From Strigamia acuminata (Eukaryota; Arthropoda; Chilopoda; Geophilomorpha; Linotaeniidae), in the NCBI GenBank assembly GCA_949358305.1, contig OX442323.1, positions 434,001 through 498,000 on the forward strand: 64,000 nucleotides of DNA, read 5' to 3'. The notes under the pieces are model-generated. The model did not search any database and was not told the origin of the DNA. It was given only the letters and a program-made list of their open reading frames with translations. A program made the translations under genes and the position numbers. Positions 1 to 10,218 of the stretch are shown here, in pieces; position 1 is the stretch's first letter; each line of letters starts with the position of its first letter.

Positions 1-88
1 AAATTGAAAGCGAAGTGTTTTTTGTCAAACGAGATTTTATCTTCCTTTTCGAAATTTGCAGCCGTGAATTTGTGAGAGGAGAGAAAAC

Positions 89-3000
89 ATGGCAGATCCT
101 TCCGTGCAAAACATGATCACTCCAGAACAACTCGAAATTTTGGAGACAAAATGGGAAGCGCTACTCACTTCACTCTCCGCTTTGCTGACTGTATCGGAGC
201 AGACCAGCGACCCGGGAGAGTTGGAGGCGCTGTTATCTACAGCAAATATTCGAGAGACACGTGCTGTCAATGAACTCAATGATCTTCAAACACATTCCGA
301 ACATGGATTTTATCTTGAAGCCATTGAAAAACTCGAGGCAGTTCAAACAAGAGTGGATCTTCTCCGCGGACGTTGGGAAGTATCGAAACGGTCCCTTCCT
401 ACACTGGGAGGACGACTAAATATGTCAACTGCATCTGGCGGTCATACGACAATGAATGCTTCTTTCCGAAAAATCCAGAAATTGCCAAAATTGGAGTCTG
501 TGAAGTTCGATGGGGACATTTTGAAGTACAAGACCTTCAAAAGTAACTTCGAAACTTCAGTTCATAAGGACCCAGACTTAAGCGATGTGGAAAAGCTTCA
601 ATATCTACAAACAATGTGTGTTGGCGAAGCAGCCACTTTGATTTCAACTTTTCCCCTGATCGAGGAATCATACCATTTGGCTCGTGAAGAGTTGGAGAGA
701 AACTACGGGGATGAGGACGCACAGCAAACTGCCCTCATCAGATCAATTAGAGAAATGAAAATTGTTACGAGTGTCTATCCAACTAAAGCGTTAAGAACAA
801 ATTTAACCAAAATTTCTTCCACCGTCAGACTCCTTGAGCAGTTGAAAATACCAATACAAACTTCAGGTGCTTTTCTCATGCCGGATATTATCAGCAAATT
901 TCCAACTCAGATGGCATTGCGTTTTTATCAGGTGCATGGAATTCAAAACAAAAACATTATGACACTACTTGACTTTTTCTTGAAAGAAGTAGCTATGGCG
1001 GAAAGAACAGACAATTCTTCTCATTCTGAAAAAGTGAAGAAGGAGAAAACTGAAGTCGAGAAAGGCAAGCAAAAGGGTTCCATGACCATGTGTGCTGCGA
1101 CTCAAGATTCTAAGCCGCAATCAAATGCTAAAGTGAAGTCCGGAGAGTCAAAACAAGACAACAAATCTTCCAACTCGAAGACCATCAAGTGTATTTTTTG
1201 TGAAGAAGACCATTTGAATGGTTCATGCAAAAAGGAATTCGAAGTTAATGCGAAGATTGAAATCATCAAAAAGAATAGACTTTGCTTCAATTGTTTTAGA
1301 ACTGGCCATCGCGTCGGGGACTGTAAAGTGAAGTTTTCCTGCAAACATTGTGGCGGAAGACACCACTCCACAATTTGCAAAAAGTCAGATGTGAAGAATT
1401 CATCAAGCGTTGTCGAGAAGCCCAAGGAGTCACAAGTGACAACACACGTCTCGTGCGCGATCTCCGCAACTCTTCAATTAATGATATTTACTGCGAACCT
1501 CAAAACCAAAAATGGAGGATCCCACAACATCAGAGGAATGATAGATCCAGGCAGTCACCGATCCTTCATAACTACTGAGTTAGTAGAAAGAATCAAGTTG
1601 AAAAAATGCGGCAGCATTTCGGCCACGACACAACGCTTTAATGATTCTACTCCTGCTTCAACGGATTATGACGTTTTTAACGTTACTTTGAAAAGCAGAA
1701 ATGACACGCAAGAAATCAAAATGACAATGTTATCGGTCGAGAATCTACCAAGAGTGCAAGGAATTTTAAACTCCACTGTAATAGAAAAGGTGAAAGGATT
1801 AAATCTTGAGTTGGCTGAAGAATTACCTGCCAAAACATCCCAAATTGACATTTTATTAGGAGTGGATGTTTGGTGGAAAATTCTGAAAGACGGCAAGAGG
1901 AAAATCAACGAGGATTTGGGCCTTATAAACACTTTATTTGGCTGGGTTCTCACCGGTGCAGCTGGAAACATCGATTTGTTTGATGATGAAGCCGACTTAA
2001 CCACGTGTTGCAACACTTGCAACGTTGACATAAATGAGAAGTTGGACAAATTGTGGAATTTGGAGGCAATTGGTATAAATGCTGGTGAAAAAAAATCCGA
2101 TTTCACAAGAGATCGCTTTGAAGCCACAACGAAACGTCTTGACGACGGAAGATATGAAGTGATGCTTCCCTTTAATGGACAAGAAACTGACTTAGATTCC
2201 AACTGGGAACTCGCCATGAACCAATTAGCCAACACGCTTAAACGAATCGATGCAAATGAGGACTATAAAAAACGATACGACGACTCGATGTGGCAGTACA
2301 TCGAGGAAAATCACGCGGAGGAAGTCCCAAAGGAGGAACGTTTTCTCAAGAAGGGGATATATAATATACCTCACCACCTCGTCATAAAAGAGGATCGTGA
2401 TACTTCTAAATTTAGAATAGTATTTAACGCGTCTTCATCCAAGAAGGGAAAACTTTCCCTCAATGACTGTTTATTTCCGGGACCTTCCCTCAACCCTGAC
2501 TTAATTCTTGTTATTGTGAGATTTCGCCTCTATTGCATCCCGATAATAGCGGATATCAAGCAGGCATTTCTGCAGGTAATGATCAACCCGACTCAAAGAA
2601 ACTTTCTACGCTTTCTGTGGGTGGCTCGTGATTATTTTAAACAGCCTTATTCGTGGCAAAACCTGTGGAACAATATTATGATCCTGAGAATGATCGTCGT
2701 GCCCTTTGGTGTTATTTCCTCACCATTCCTCCTATGCGCCACCATTCGAAAACATGCAAAACAATTCGAGAAAACACACGCAAAAGAAGTTGATGCGCTT
2801 GATGATGGAATTTTTATGGATGACTTAACATCTGGAGGAGATTTTCCAACCGACACGACGACACATTGCGAGAGATTAAAAATGATTTTAGACAGCGGAA
2901 AACTTCCCCTTGTGAAGTGGGCGACTTGCAGTAAAGACGTCTTCGAGAACTTGAAAAAAGAGGGATTCCACATGCGGGGCGAGGAATTTTCTAGTCTTGG

Positions 3001-5323
3001 AATCATCAAAATGCTCGGCATACTGTGGGACACAGAAAAGGACACTATAATGTTTAAAATACCGAAAATTGAAAAAATTCCGATTACAAAGCGAGAAGTT
3101 GTCTCATTTTTAGCTTCGATTTTCGACCCCATGGGACTCTTGGCTCCTGTGATTCTGCAAATGAAATTGCTCATTCAAGCGATCTGGGCTCGGACGAAAA
3201 AATGGGATGAAAAGATTCTTGATTCAGAGAAAAAAGAAATTGAAGAATGGAATTCCGACATCCAACAACTCAAGGAACTAAAAGTTCAACGTTGGTTAAA
3301 TACTTATTCAAGTCAGGACATAACCCTTGAAGTTTTTTGCGACGCCAGCACAAAAGCATTTGGCTGCACGATTTTTGTCGTCAACGTGGAGGGCAAAAGA
3401 ACATTGTTGTTAAGTAAATGCCGTATTGCGCCGGCCAAAAAAGTAACTCTTCCTCGACTCGAATTAACAGCAGCAGTGGTTGGAGTCAGAATGACAAAAT
3501 ATCTGCTCGAGAACTTTCTTCCTGGATACCCCGTCACTGAAGTTCGTTACTACTCGGACTCCACTATCACACTCGCCTGGATTAATTCAGACAAAAATGT
3601 TTGGAAACCGTATGTCTCAAACCGTGTTCAGGAAATTGTTTCCTTTTCCAAGCCTGAGCAATGGTCTCATGTGCCAACCGAATTTAACCCAGCTGACTTA
3701 TTAACCCGTCCACACAACTCAAAAACTTTGATGAACAATAAACTTTGGTGGGACGGTGTTGATGTATCAAAACTGGAAAAGAAAGAAGTTATACAGGAAA
3801 ACCCACCCGATGAAGAAAGAAAATTAATTGTTATGACTATTCAAGTAAAAGAGAATTTTATTTACAAATTTTTCCGACGTTTTAGCAATTACAACCGACT
3901 TTTGAGAGTGTTTTCCTACATAATGAGATGGAAAAATCAACTTGTTCGCGGTGAGCCCCTCTCGCCACTCGAGTTGGAGGCAAACCAACTGAAGATCCTA
4001 AAACTTTCGCAGAAATTGCATTTTTTGGAGGAAGTTGAGGATGTGAAAAACAAAAAGGAATTAAGCAAACATTCCACTTTAAAGAATTTTGAGCTCTTTA
4101 TTGACGAAAACGGATTACTGAGACTTCGAAGCCGTTTGAAAAAATCTTTGTTGACATTTAATGAAGTCTATCCCATTATTTTGCATTACGATAGTTGGAT
4201 AACACGACTGTTGATCAGAAAAGCACATCTAGAACTACTTCACGGTGATATTAGTGAAACCCTATATCACTTGCGTGAACAATTTTGGATCATAAGAGGA
4301 AGAAAAACAATTCAGACAGTGATTCGAGAGTGTGCAATTTGCAGACGTGCTAAACTTGCGAGAAATAACCCTTCTACTGGTGACCTTCCCACTGAACGCG
4401 TAACTCCAGCGGCTCCATTCCAACACACTGGAATTGATCATCTTGGACCCATTTATGTTGGCAACAACAAAAAGGAACGAAAAAAGGTTTATATTCTTTT
4501 ATTCACGTGCATGGTGACAAGAAGCTTGCACTTAGAAGTGTCCGAAGATCTTTCTGTTCCCAAGTTTTTGTTAGCAATGCGACGATTTGGAGCTCGTTTT
4601 GGCTATCCTGCCAAAATATTCTCAGATAATAGCAAAACATTCGAACGTGGTAGTGTGGAGTTACAATCATGGGGCAAACTCATTGGTCACAAGGACATAC
4701 AGACTTTCCTATCTGAAAAAAGAGTGTTATGGACTTTTATTCCACCACTGTCCCCCTGGATGGGAGGGGCATGGGAACGCCTTGTCCGTTCAGTTAAAGA
4801 TAAACTTCGAAAAACTTTGCTTCGATATACCGTTGATTTGGAGACTCTTCAAACTTTAGCTTTGGAAATTAGTTCCGTATTAAATTCAAGACCTTTGTCC
4901 TACGTTCCCGACAGTGTTGATGGAGGCAGAATTTTGGCGCCTGAAAATTTTTTAACCGGTGGTTTACCAAAATACCTTATAAACAAAAAATTGAGTGCCA
5001 TCAAAAAGACGGATTTAAGAAAATTAGACATTAAACGCAGACAGTTCATTTGGGAATTTTGGAGAGTGTGGAGAAAAAGTTACCTTATGCAATTGCGAAA
5101 TTTTTATGAAACCAAAGGCGATAGAAATTTCAAAAGTCCCAAAGTGAATCAGATTGTGTTGTTAGAAAAAATAGGAACAAATCCCTATTTTTGGCCACTT
5201 GCCCGGATAAAGGAGATTTTTCCAGGTGAGGATGGTTTTACTCGAGTCATTAAAGTAGTGCTACCAGATGGACGTGAACTGAAAAGATCAGTTAAGCATG
5301 TGAGAGCTCTTGAACTGGACTGA
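89..5323 (+). CDS. BEL/Pao Gag-Pol polyprotein (element A), 1744 aa
   Basis: Single uninterrupted polyprotein of an LTR retrotransposon, expected to form virus-like particles and carry out reverse transcription and integration. Order seen: N-terminal helical/coiled-coil region (about 1-110); DUF1759-like Gag (about 130-300); three CCHC-type zinc knuckles (about 368-430); DUF1758-like aspartic protease with D486 in a D-P-G-S motif; Pao-type reverse transcriptase with FMDD at 909-912; RNase H with D1085, E1125 and D1157; an HHCC integrase zinc module; integrase core D1450, D1513, E1563; and a C-terminal DUF5641-like domain ending at the stop. The length is usual for a one-ORF BEL element. The ATG at 89 is chosen because B and C start their homologous proteins at the same place (MA-P...). 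It differs from B and C at many positions, so it is a sister subfamily. No broken catalytic motif was seen. Confidence 0.95.
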   Translation: MADPSVQNMITPEQLEILETKWEALLTSLSALLTVSEQTSDPGELEALLSTANIRETRAVNELNDLQTHSEHGFYLEAIEKLEAVQTRVDLLRGRWEVSKRSLPTLGGRLNMSTASGGHTTMNASFRKIQKLPKLESVKFDGDILKYKTFKSNFETSVHKDPDLSDVEKLQYLQTMCVGEAATLISTFPLIEESYHLAREELERNYGDEDAQQTALIRSIREMKIVTSVYPTKALRTNLTKISSTVRLLEQLKIPIQTSGAFLMPDIISKFPTQMALRFYQVHGIQNKNIMTLLDFFLKEVAMAERTDNSSHSEKVKKEKTEVEKGKQKGSMTMCAATQDSKPQSNAKVKSGESKQDNKSSNSKTIKCIFCEEDHLNGSCKKEFEVNAKIEIIKKNRLCFNCFRTGHRVGDCKVKFSCKHCGGRHHSTICKKSDVKNSSSVVEKPKESQVTTHVSCAISATLQLMIFTANLKTKNGGSHNIRGMIDPGSHRSFITTELVERIKLKKCGSISATTQRFNDSTPASTDYDVFNVTLKSRNDTQEIKMTMLSVENLPRVQGILNSTVIEKVKGLNLELAEELPAKTSQIDILLGVDVWWKILKDGKRKINEDLGLINTLFGWVLTGAAGNIDLFDDEADLTTCCNTCNVDINEKLDKLWNLEAIGINAGEKKSDFTRDRFEATTKRLDDGRYEVMLPFNGQETDLDSNWELAMNQLANTLKRIDANEDYKKRYDDSMWQYIEENHAEEVPKEERFLKKGIYNIPHHLVIKEDRDTSKFRIVFNASSSKKGKLSLNDCLFPGPSLNPDLILVIVRFRLYCIPIIADIKQAFLQVMINPTQRNFLRFLWVARDYFKQPYSWQNLWNNIMILRMIVVPFGVISSPFLLCATIRKHAKQFEKTHAKEVDALDDGIFMDDLTSGGDFPTDTTTHCERLKMILDSGKLPLVKWATCSKDVFENLKKEGFHMRGEEFSSLGIIKMLGILWDTEKDTIMFKIPKIEKIPITKREVVSFLASIFDPMGLLAPVILQMKLLIQAIWARTKKWDEKILDSEKKEIEEWNSDIQQLKELKVQRWLNTYSSQDITLEVFCDASTKAFGCTIFVVNVEGKRTLLLSKCRIAPAKKVTLPRLELTAAVVGVRMTKYLLENFLPGYPVTEVRYYSDSTITLAWINSDKNVWKPYVSNRVQEIVSFSKPEQWSHVPTEFNPADLLTRPHNSKTLMNNKLWWDGVDVSKLEKKEVIQENPPDEERKLIVMTIQVKENFIYKFFRRFSNYNRLLRVFSYIMRWKNQLVRGEPLSPLELEANQLKILKLSQKLHFLEEVEDVKNKKELSKHSTLKNFELFIDENGLLRLRSRLKKSLLTFNEVYPIILHYDSWITRLLIRKAHLELLHGDISETLYHLREQFWIIRGRKTIQTVIRECAICRRAKLARNNPSTGDLPTERVTPAAPFQHTGIDHLGPIYVGNNKKERKKVYILLFTCMVTRSLHLEVSEDLSVPKFLLAMRRFGARFGYPAKIFSDNSKTFERGSVELQSWGKLIGHKDIQTFLSEKRVLWTFIPPLSPWMGGAWERLVRSVKDKLRKTLLRYTVDLETLQTLALEISSVLNSRPLSYVPDSVDGGRILAPENFLTGGLPKYLINKKLSAIKKTDLRKLDIKRRQFIWEFWRVWRKSYLMQLRNFYETKGDRNFKSPKVNQIVLLEKIGTNPYFWPLARIKEIFPGEDGFTRVIKVVLPDGRELKRSVKHVRALELD

Positions 5324-5376
5324 TTTGTTTGAGCTCGTTGTGTTTTCTCTTCTCTGTTCTCTCGCCGGCAATTCGC

Positions 5377-5863
5377 TGTTGCAAGACAGCGTGGAAGAAT
5401 TGTTGTGCTGAGATTGTGTCAATAAATATTACTAATTGCTTTAATTTGTTTAATTTTCCTTTAGTGTTTTATTTTTCATAATTAACTGATATTTTTCACT
5501 TTACAGGAATTTTGACTTATTAAAATGTTTTTCACTGATTTTTATTGTCACTTTTCGATTTAATGTACTGTTAATACCTTGCTATTATTTTATTCGTGTC
5601 TTTTTGAGTGCATTTATGAACCTTTCTATTAATTTTCCCTGATTTTGTGTTTATTGCGTGCAGTTCTAATGTTTTCTTCGTTTTCTGGCATACATTTGCG
5701 ATGCTCGATACGTCATTTTTCGGTTCCTAGCGGACTTTTGCTTCCGTCTTCTAACCTTTCGTTTTGTGCTTTAGAATTCATTTGGATTTCTTTTTACATT
5801 TGTTTCTGACTAATTCGAGTCTGTTCTTTCTTTCTGGATGCATTAGAACTGCCCAAAATGCTT
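5377..5863 (+). repeat. 3' LTR of element A, first part
   Basis: Starts TGTTGCAAGACAGCG, just after a pyrimidine-rich stretch and GCCGGCAATTCGC at the end of the element interior. It breaks off at 5863 where a solo LTR of a related family is inserted. The bases 5859-5863 (TGCTT) are repeated at 7426-7430, and the A LTR then continues. The sequence is clearly homologous to, but diverged from, the B/C-family LTR. Confidence 0.9.
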
Positions 5864-7425
5864 TGTTGCAAGACAGCGTAGATATTGTTGTGCTATTTTA
5901 TTGTCATTATTTATTACCATTTACTTTGAGTTGATTAAAATCTTTAAGTGTTTTTATTTCCTTTGCCTAATTGGTATTTTTTCACTTTTCAGATTTTTAT
6001 TGCTTATTAAAGTGTTTTGACTTGATTTTTATTCATACTTTTCAATATTTAGTAGTGTTTATGCTTTGTATTTATTTCAAATATCTTATTCCGTGCATTT
6101 ATTGACTTATTCACTTGTTTTTTGAGAGTTTGTGTTGATTCCGAACTGTTTTGGTGCAAATTTCGTTACCTAGCATACAATTGCGATGCTAGTGACGTCA
6201 TTTTTCTGTTTCCCGTAAAGTTACGGTTCCGTCTTCTAACCTTTTGTTTGGTACTTTTCTAATCATTTGGAATTTTATTAAACATTTGTTTCTACTAATT
6301 AAAACATGCTCTTTCTATCTAGATGCATCAAAACTGCTTTGGAAGTTCCGTTTGTTTGGTTTGAACGTTCGTTTCCATCTGCCATAAAAGCGCAGCCGGG
6401 AATGTTCGTTTGGCCGATAAATTCGTATTTATTCAATCTGTGTATTTTATTCCGATGTTTTGTGAAGAGAATTGATAATTATTCTTGTTATTTAATCGAT
6501 ACTTTATTGATTATATACATTTAGTGTTTTTACATTCATTTTACGTGTGATTTTGCCGCCGATGTTATGTTCGCCGGACGCCATGTTTGATCCAACACCT
6601 TTGTTATGTTCGCCGGTCGCCATGTTTGTCCCAAGCGACGATTACACAATGTAACCGTTATTTTTGTATTTTATATCACATAATTTGCATTTACTATTAC
6701 ATTGCGTTATTATTCAGTATGTATTCTTCGATAATTTTGTGCTTTTGTACCGATCGAAATTCAAATGTGATCGTTATGTAATTTTCCTGGCCTGTGATTG
6801 GCTATCGTCAATCCTCTCTTTCCGAGATCGGTTTATTGCTAATATCTCATTGTTTAACGTGTTTTTGGACATTGTTGTGATTAGCTTTTTTGTTCACCGC
6901 ATTCTTGTGGTCATTTCAATGTATTTCAATGTATTTTTAGTGCATTTTTAAGCAAATGCCAACTTTGCCGTGATCTTGTTTCCTCCGTTACCATGGTAAC
7001 GGAATCTTTTGTGTATCTGTATTTCGCCGCTATCGGCCTGGCGCGTGCCATATTCGGTACTGCGCATGTGCGGTTCTCTAAGAACCAATCTAATTGCTGT
7101 AATTTCATCAGTTATTAACCAACCTTTGAATAAATGTGTTGTGTTTTATTAGCTCTTGTTTTAGGCTTATTTTCAAACACATTCAATGTGTAGTGAGTAG
7201 TTTAAAATTTCTCAGGCCAACTTATGTTTCCGCCACCTATTGGATACTTGGTGCAGGTGTTCTCCACATTGTTCCAGCGGTTCAACAATGCCATTTGTTG
7301 CGGATTTATTGCTCTCCAGTGCGATTTTCGTACTAGCCACGCCATACGACCTTGGGCGAGCTCAAGTGTCTTGAATTTGGATACGCATCGCCATTCCTTT
7401 CCTTCTGTCTTGTTGACCTGCAACA
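5864..7425 (+). mobile_element. Solo LTR of the B/C BEL family inside the A LTR
   Basis: A 1562-bp LTR starting TGTTGCAAGACAGCGTAGAT and ending GACCTGCAACA, flanked by a perfect 5-bp target duplication TGCTT (5859-5863 and 7426-7430). Its length equals the reconstructed C LTR (14628-14912 plus 23590-24870, less the duplicated ACAC), and small variants near its end resemble B. A poly(A) signal AATAAA lies at 7129-7134, followed by the TAGTGAGTAG motif. A solo LTR between target duplications is the expected product of recombination between the two LTRs of a full element. The short ORFs inside it recur in every LTR copy and are not considered genes. Confidence 0.93.
6985..7086 (+). promoter_or_regulatory. 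Conserved dyad block in LTR (candidate core promoter)
   Basis: Contains the perfect palindrome CCGTTACCATGGTAACGG (6985-7002), a conserved GC-rich stretch with TGCGCATGTGCGG, and a short dyad GGTTCTCTAAGAACC (7072-7086) running into CCAAT. The same block, with changes on both sides of the dyads, is present in the A LTR (8067-8168) and in all B and C LTRs. The AATAAA signal lies about 45 bp downstream. The position upstream of the poly(A) signal suggests promoter or RNA 5'-end function; this is inference. Confidence 0.5.
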
Positions 7426-7430
7426 TGCTT

Positions 7431-8510
7431 CGATCGGTTGTTTCTAACGTTCGTTGTCGGCTGCCGTAAAAGCGTAGCCGAGAATGTTCGGTTCGTTCAA
7501 CATTTTCGTATTTATTAAACTTGTGTGTATTCTTTCAGTATTTTGTGATAAGAATTAATAATTATTCTTGTATTTTATTCGATACTTTATTTGTTATTTA
7601 CATTAAGTGCTTTATATTCCAATTCCGAATTGTTTTGACGCTTTTGCAATGTTCGCCGGACGCCATGTTTGATCCAATACCTTTGTTATGTTCGCCGGTC
7701 GCCATGTTTGTCCCAAGCGACGATTACACAATGTAACCGTTATTTTTGTATTTTATATTCTTATAATCTGCATTTACTATTTCATTTCGAAGTGTTTTCA
7801 CCTGTATTCTTTGCTATTTTTGCATTTTTATTCCGTTCGGAATTCAAATGTTTTGATTGCATCATTTTGCTTGACGCTGATTGGCTGTCTCGATCGTCTG
7901 CTTGACGATCATTGTTTTCGTTCCGTTTGCACTGTTTTACTCTTCTGATCTTATTGTTGTGATTAGATTAAATATTCCTGGTATTCTTGTGATCATTTTA
8001 GTGTATCACAATCGTTAATTCGTGCAGTTTTTATGTAACTACAACTTTGCTGTGATTTCGTTTCCTCCGTTGCTATGACAACGGAGTTTCTTGTGTATCT
8101 GTATTTCGCCGCTATCGGCTTGGCGCGTGCCGTATTGGGTACTGCGCATGTGCGGTTCCTCAGGAACCAATGTAATCAGTGTATTTTATTCAGTTCTCAA
8201 CCAACTTTTTAATAAACAAGTTGTTTTTTGTTAACTCCCGTGTTTTCTATTTTCAACCTTAGTTTTCAATGTGTTGTGAGTAGTTAAGCCTTTCCCTGGA
8301 TTAGCCATTGATTCAGCACTCCATTGGATATTAATCAACGGTGTTCCCATCAATGCTCCATGCATTCAACAATAGTCTTCAGTGCGGATTTGTGTTCTCA
8401 GCGCGGTTTTCGTACGAATTTAACAATACGATCACTTGAGTTTTTAGAAGCGGGAAATTCAAATAGCCCCGACCCCATTCATAGCTGTTTGGTGTTGACA
8501 GACCGCAACA
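7431..8510 (+). repeat. 3' LTR of element A, second part
   Basis: Continuation of the A LTR after the solo-LTR insertion; 7426-7430 is the right target duplication. It holds the diverged dyad block (8067-8168), a poly(A) signal AATAAA at 8211-8216, the TGTTGTGAGTAG motif, and ends GACCGCAACA at 8510. The base after it belongs to element E's pol gene. Confidence 0.9.
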
Positions 8511-10164
8511 GTCTTACGTCCCAACCGCAAAAAATCCTGCCGACATTTTGACGCGTCCTTGCGACGTACCGACCTTGATTTCAAGTCACCTTTGGTGGAA
8601 TGGTCCAGACCCGAAGGAGTTCGACCAGGTCGACGCCCCTCCGGTGGTCCTTCCCAAAGAAGAAGAGAAGCTGGTCTCTTCTGCAGTGACGTTATACGAT
8701 GATTTTCTCGATCAGTTTTTTAAGCGATTCCGCTCATTCAATCGCTTGACTCGCGTAGTCGCGTTCATTCGCCGATGGCGCTTTCCCGCGCCCGGGAAGG
8801 AATTGAATGTGTATGAGTTGGAGGAGGCGGAACGGAAGCTGATCTACTGGTCACAGCGCATGCATTTTTTAGAAGAATGTGTAGCCGTTGAACGCAAAGA
8901 GGATGTTGAGAAGTCATCCCCCCTCAGAAATTTCGACATATTCCTGGACGAAACCGTTTGGCTACGGCTCCGAAGTCGTCTTGCCAAATCGTTTCTTCTG
9001 TTTGATGAGGTCTATCCGATTTTGCTACACCCGAGTAGTTGGGTGACCCGGTTACTTATCCGTCGTGAGCACGTTTTGCTCTTACACGGCGACTTAAGTG
9101 AAACTCTCTACCATATGAGAAACCGTTTTTGGATAATACGCGGTCGCCGAACAGTGCAGTCGGTCTTGCGAAGCTGTCTCGTCTGCAGGAGAGGGAGGCT
9201 GATGCGCGAGGACCCGCCTACCGGTGATCCGCCGTCCGAGCGTGTTACACCTGCGGCTCCGTTCCAACACACTGGGATCGACCATTTGGGTCCGGTGGTG
9301 CTTGGGAGTGGGCGCAAGGCTTCTAAAGCCTACATACTGTTGTTTACCTGTTTAGTTACGCGTAGTGTTCACCTTGAGGTGTCCGAGGATCTCTCGGTGG
9401 AGAAATTCTTGCTTGCTTTTAGACGTTTCGCAGCCCGCTTTGGCTATCCAGCTAAAGTCTTCTCCGATAATTCGAAGACTTTTTCTCGCGGTGCCCAAGA
9501 GAATCAATCTTGGGGGAAGTTGGTCGCCAAGGAAGGGATGCGTACGCTCTTGTCCGAGAAGCGAGTCTTATGGACGTTTATTCCCCCCTTGTCCCCCTGG
9601 GCAGGAGGAGCTTGGGAGCGCTTAGTACGGTCCGTAAAAGACAAGCTACGCAAGACTTTATTGCGACAAACCATCGACTTGGAGTCCTTGCAGACTCTAG
9701 TGGCCGAGATAAGCTCAGTTCTTAACTCGCGTCCGCTATCTTATGTTCACGAGGAGGTGGACGGTGGTCGTATCCTGAGCCCGGAGAACTTTCTCACCGG
9801 CGGTACGACTAAATACGTCATCAATCGTCCCGTTCACGCGATTCGTCAGAAAGATTTGAGACGACTTGACCACAAGCGCAGACTCGCCTTATGGGAGTTC
9901 TGGCGTTTGTGGAAAGAAAGTTATCTTAAGCAATTACGTAATTTTCATGAAGTTAAAGGAGATCGACATCCCCGCAACCCCGAAGTGGGACAAATTGTTT
10001 TACTTAAAAAGGTGGGGTCAAACCCATATTTCTGGCCCTTAGCGCGAGTTGACGTTGTGTATCCCGGCGACGACGGGATAATCCGTGTCGTGCGAGTCAC
10101 GTCTGCTGAAGGGAAACAATTTCTCCGTTCGGTCAAGCACATCCGTGTGCTTGAGTTAGATTGA
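8511..10164 (+). pseudogene. E pol fragment: RNase H end, integrase, DUF5641 (split gene)
   Basis: The open frame begins at 8512, immediately after the A LTR, with codons reading SYVPTAKNPADILTRP. This is the conserved end of the Pao RNase H region, so there is no true start codon here; the coding region was cut by A. It continues without stop for 551 codons: a region matching the RH-IN spacer of A; an HHCC zinc module (HGD...C..C); an integrase core with D, D and E encoded at 9280, 9466 and 9616; and the C-terminal DUF5641-like domain ending SVKHIRVLELD. The intact remaining frame suggests the interruption by A is recent. It is inactive as a gene because its 5' half is separated from it. Confidence 0.92.
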
Positions 10165-10218
10165 CGTTTGAGAAGTCGCAGTTCTTCCGGCGTTGTCTTC
10201 TTCCCGCCGGCAAGACGC

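Larger units (their letters stand above)
1..8510 (+). mobile_element. BEL/Pao LTR retrotransposon A, 5' LTR outside window
   Basis: The element runs from the left edge through its leader (1-88), one polyprotein gene (89-5323) and a 3' LTR (5377-5863 continued at 7431-8510). It ends at a CAACA terminus at 8510. Directly afterwards the reading frame of another BEL pol gene resumes (8512 on), so A is inserted inside element E. Its 3' LTR is itself interrupted by a solo LTR (5864-7425). Without that insert the LTR is about 1567 bp, close to the 1562 bp of the related C-family LTR. The 5' LTR, primer site and left target duplication lie outside the window. The open polyprotein suggests the element was recently active. 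Confidence 0.93.

Noticed and set aside
5377-5900. Two LTR starts 487 bp apart, as if the A LTR were duplicated
   Set aside because: The second start belongs to a complete 1562-bp solo LTR with its own TGCTT target duplication, after which the A LTR resumes.
6587-6951. Small ORFs (60-95 codons) repeated in every B/C-family LTR
   Set aside because: They recur only because the LTR recurs, lie in U3 on the element strand, lack motifs, and are disrupted or absent in the related A LTR.
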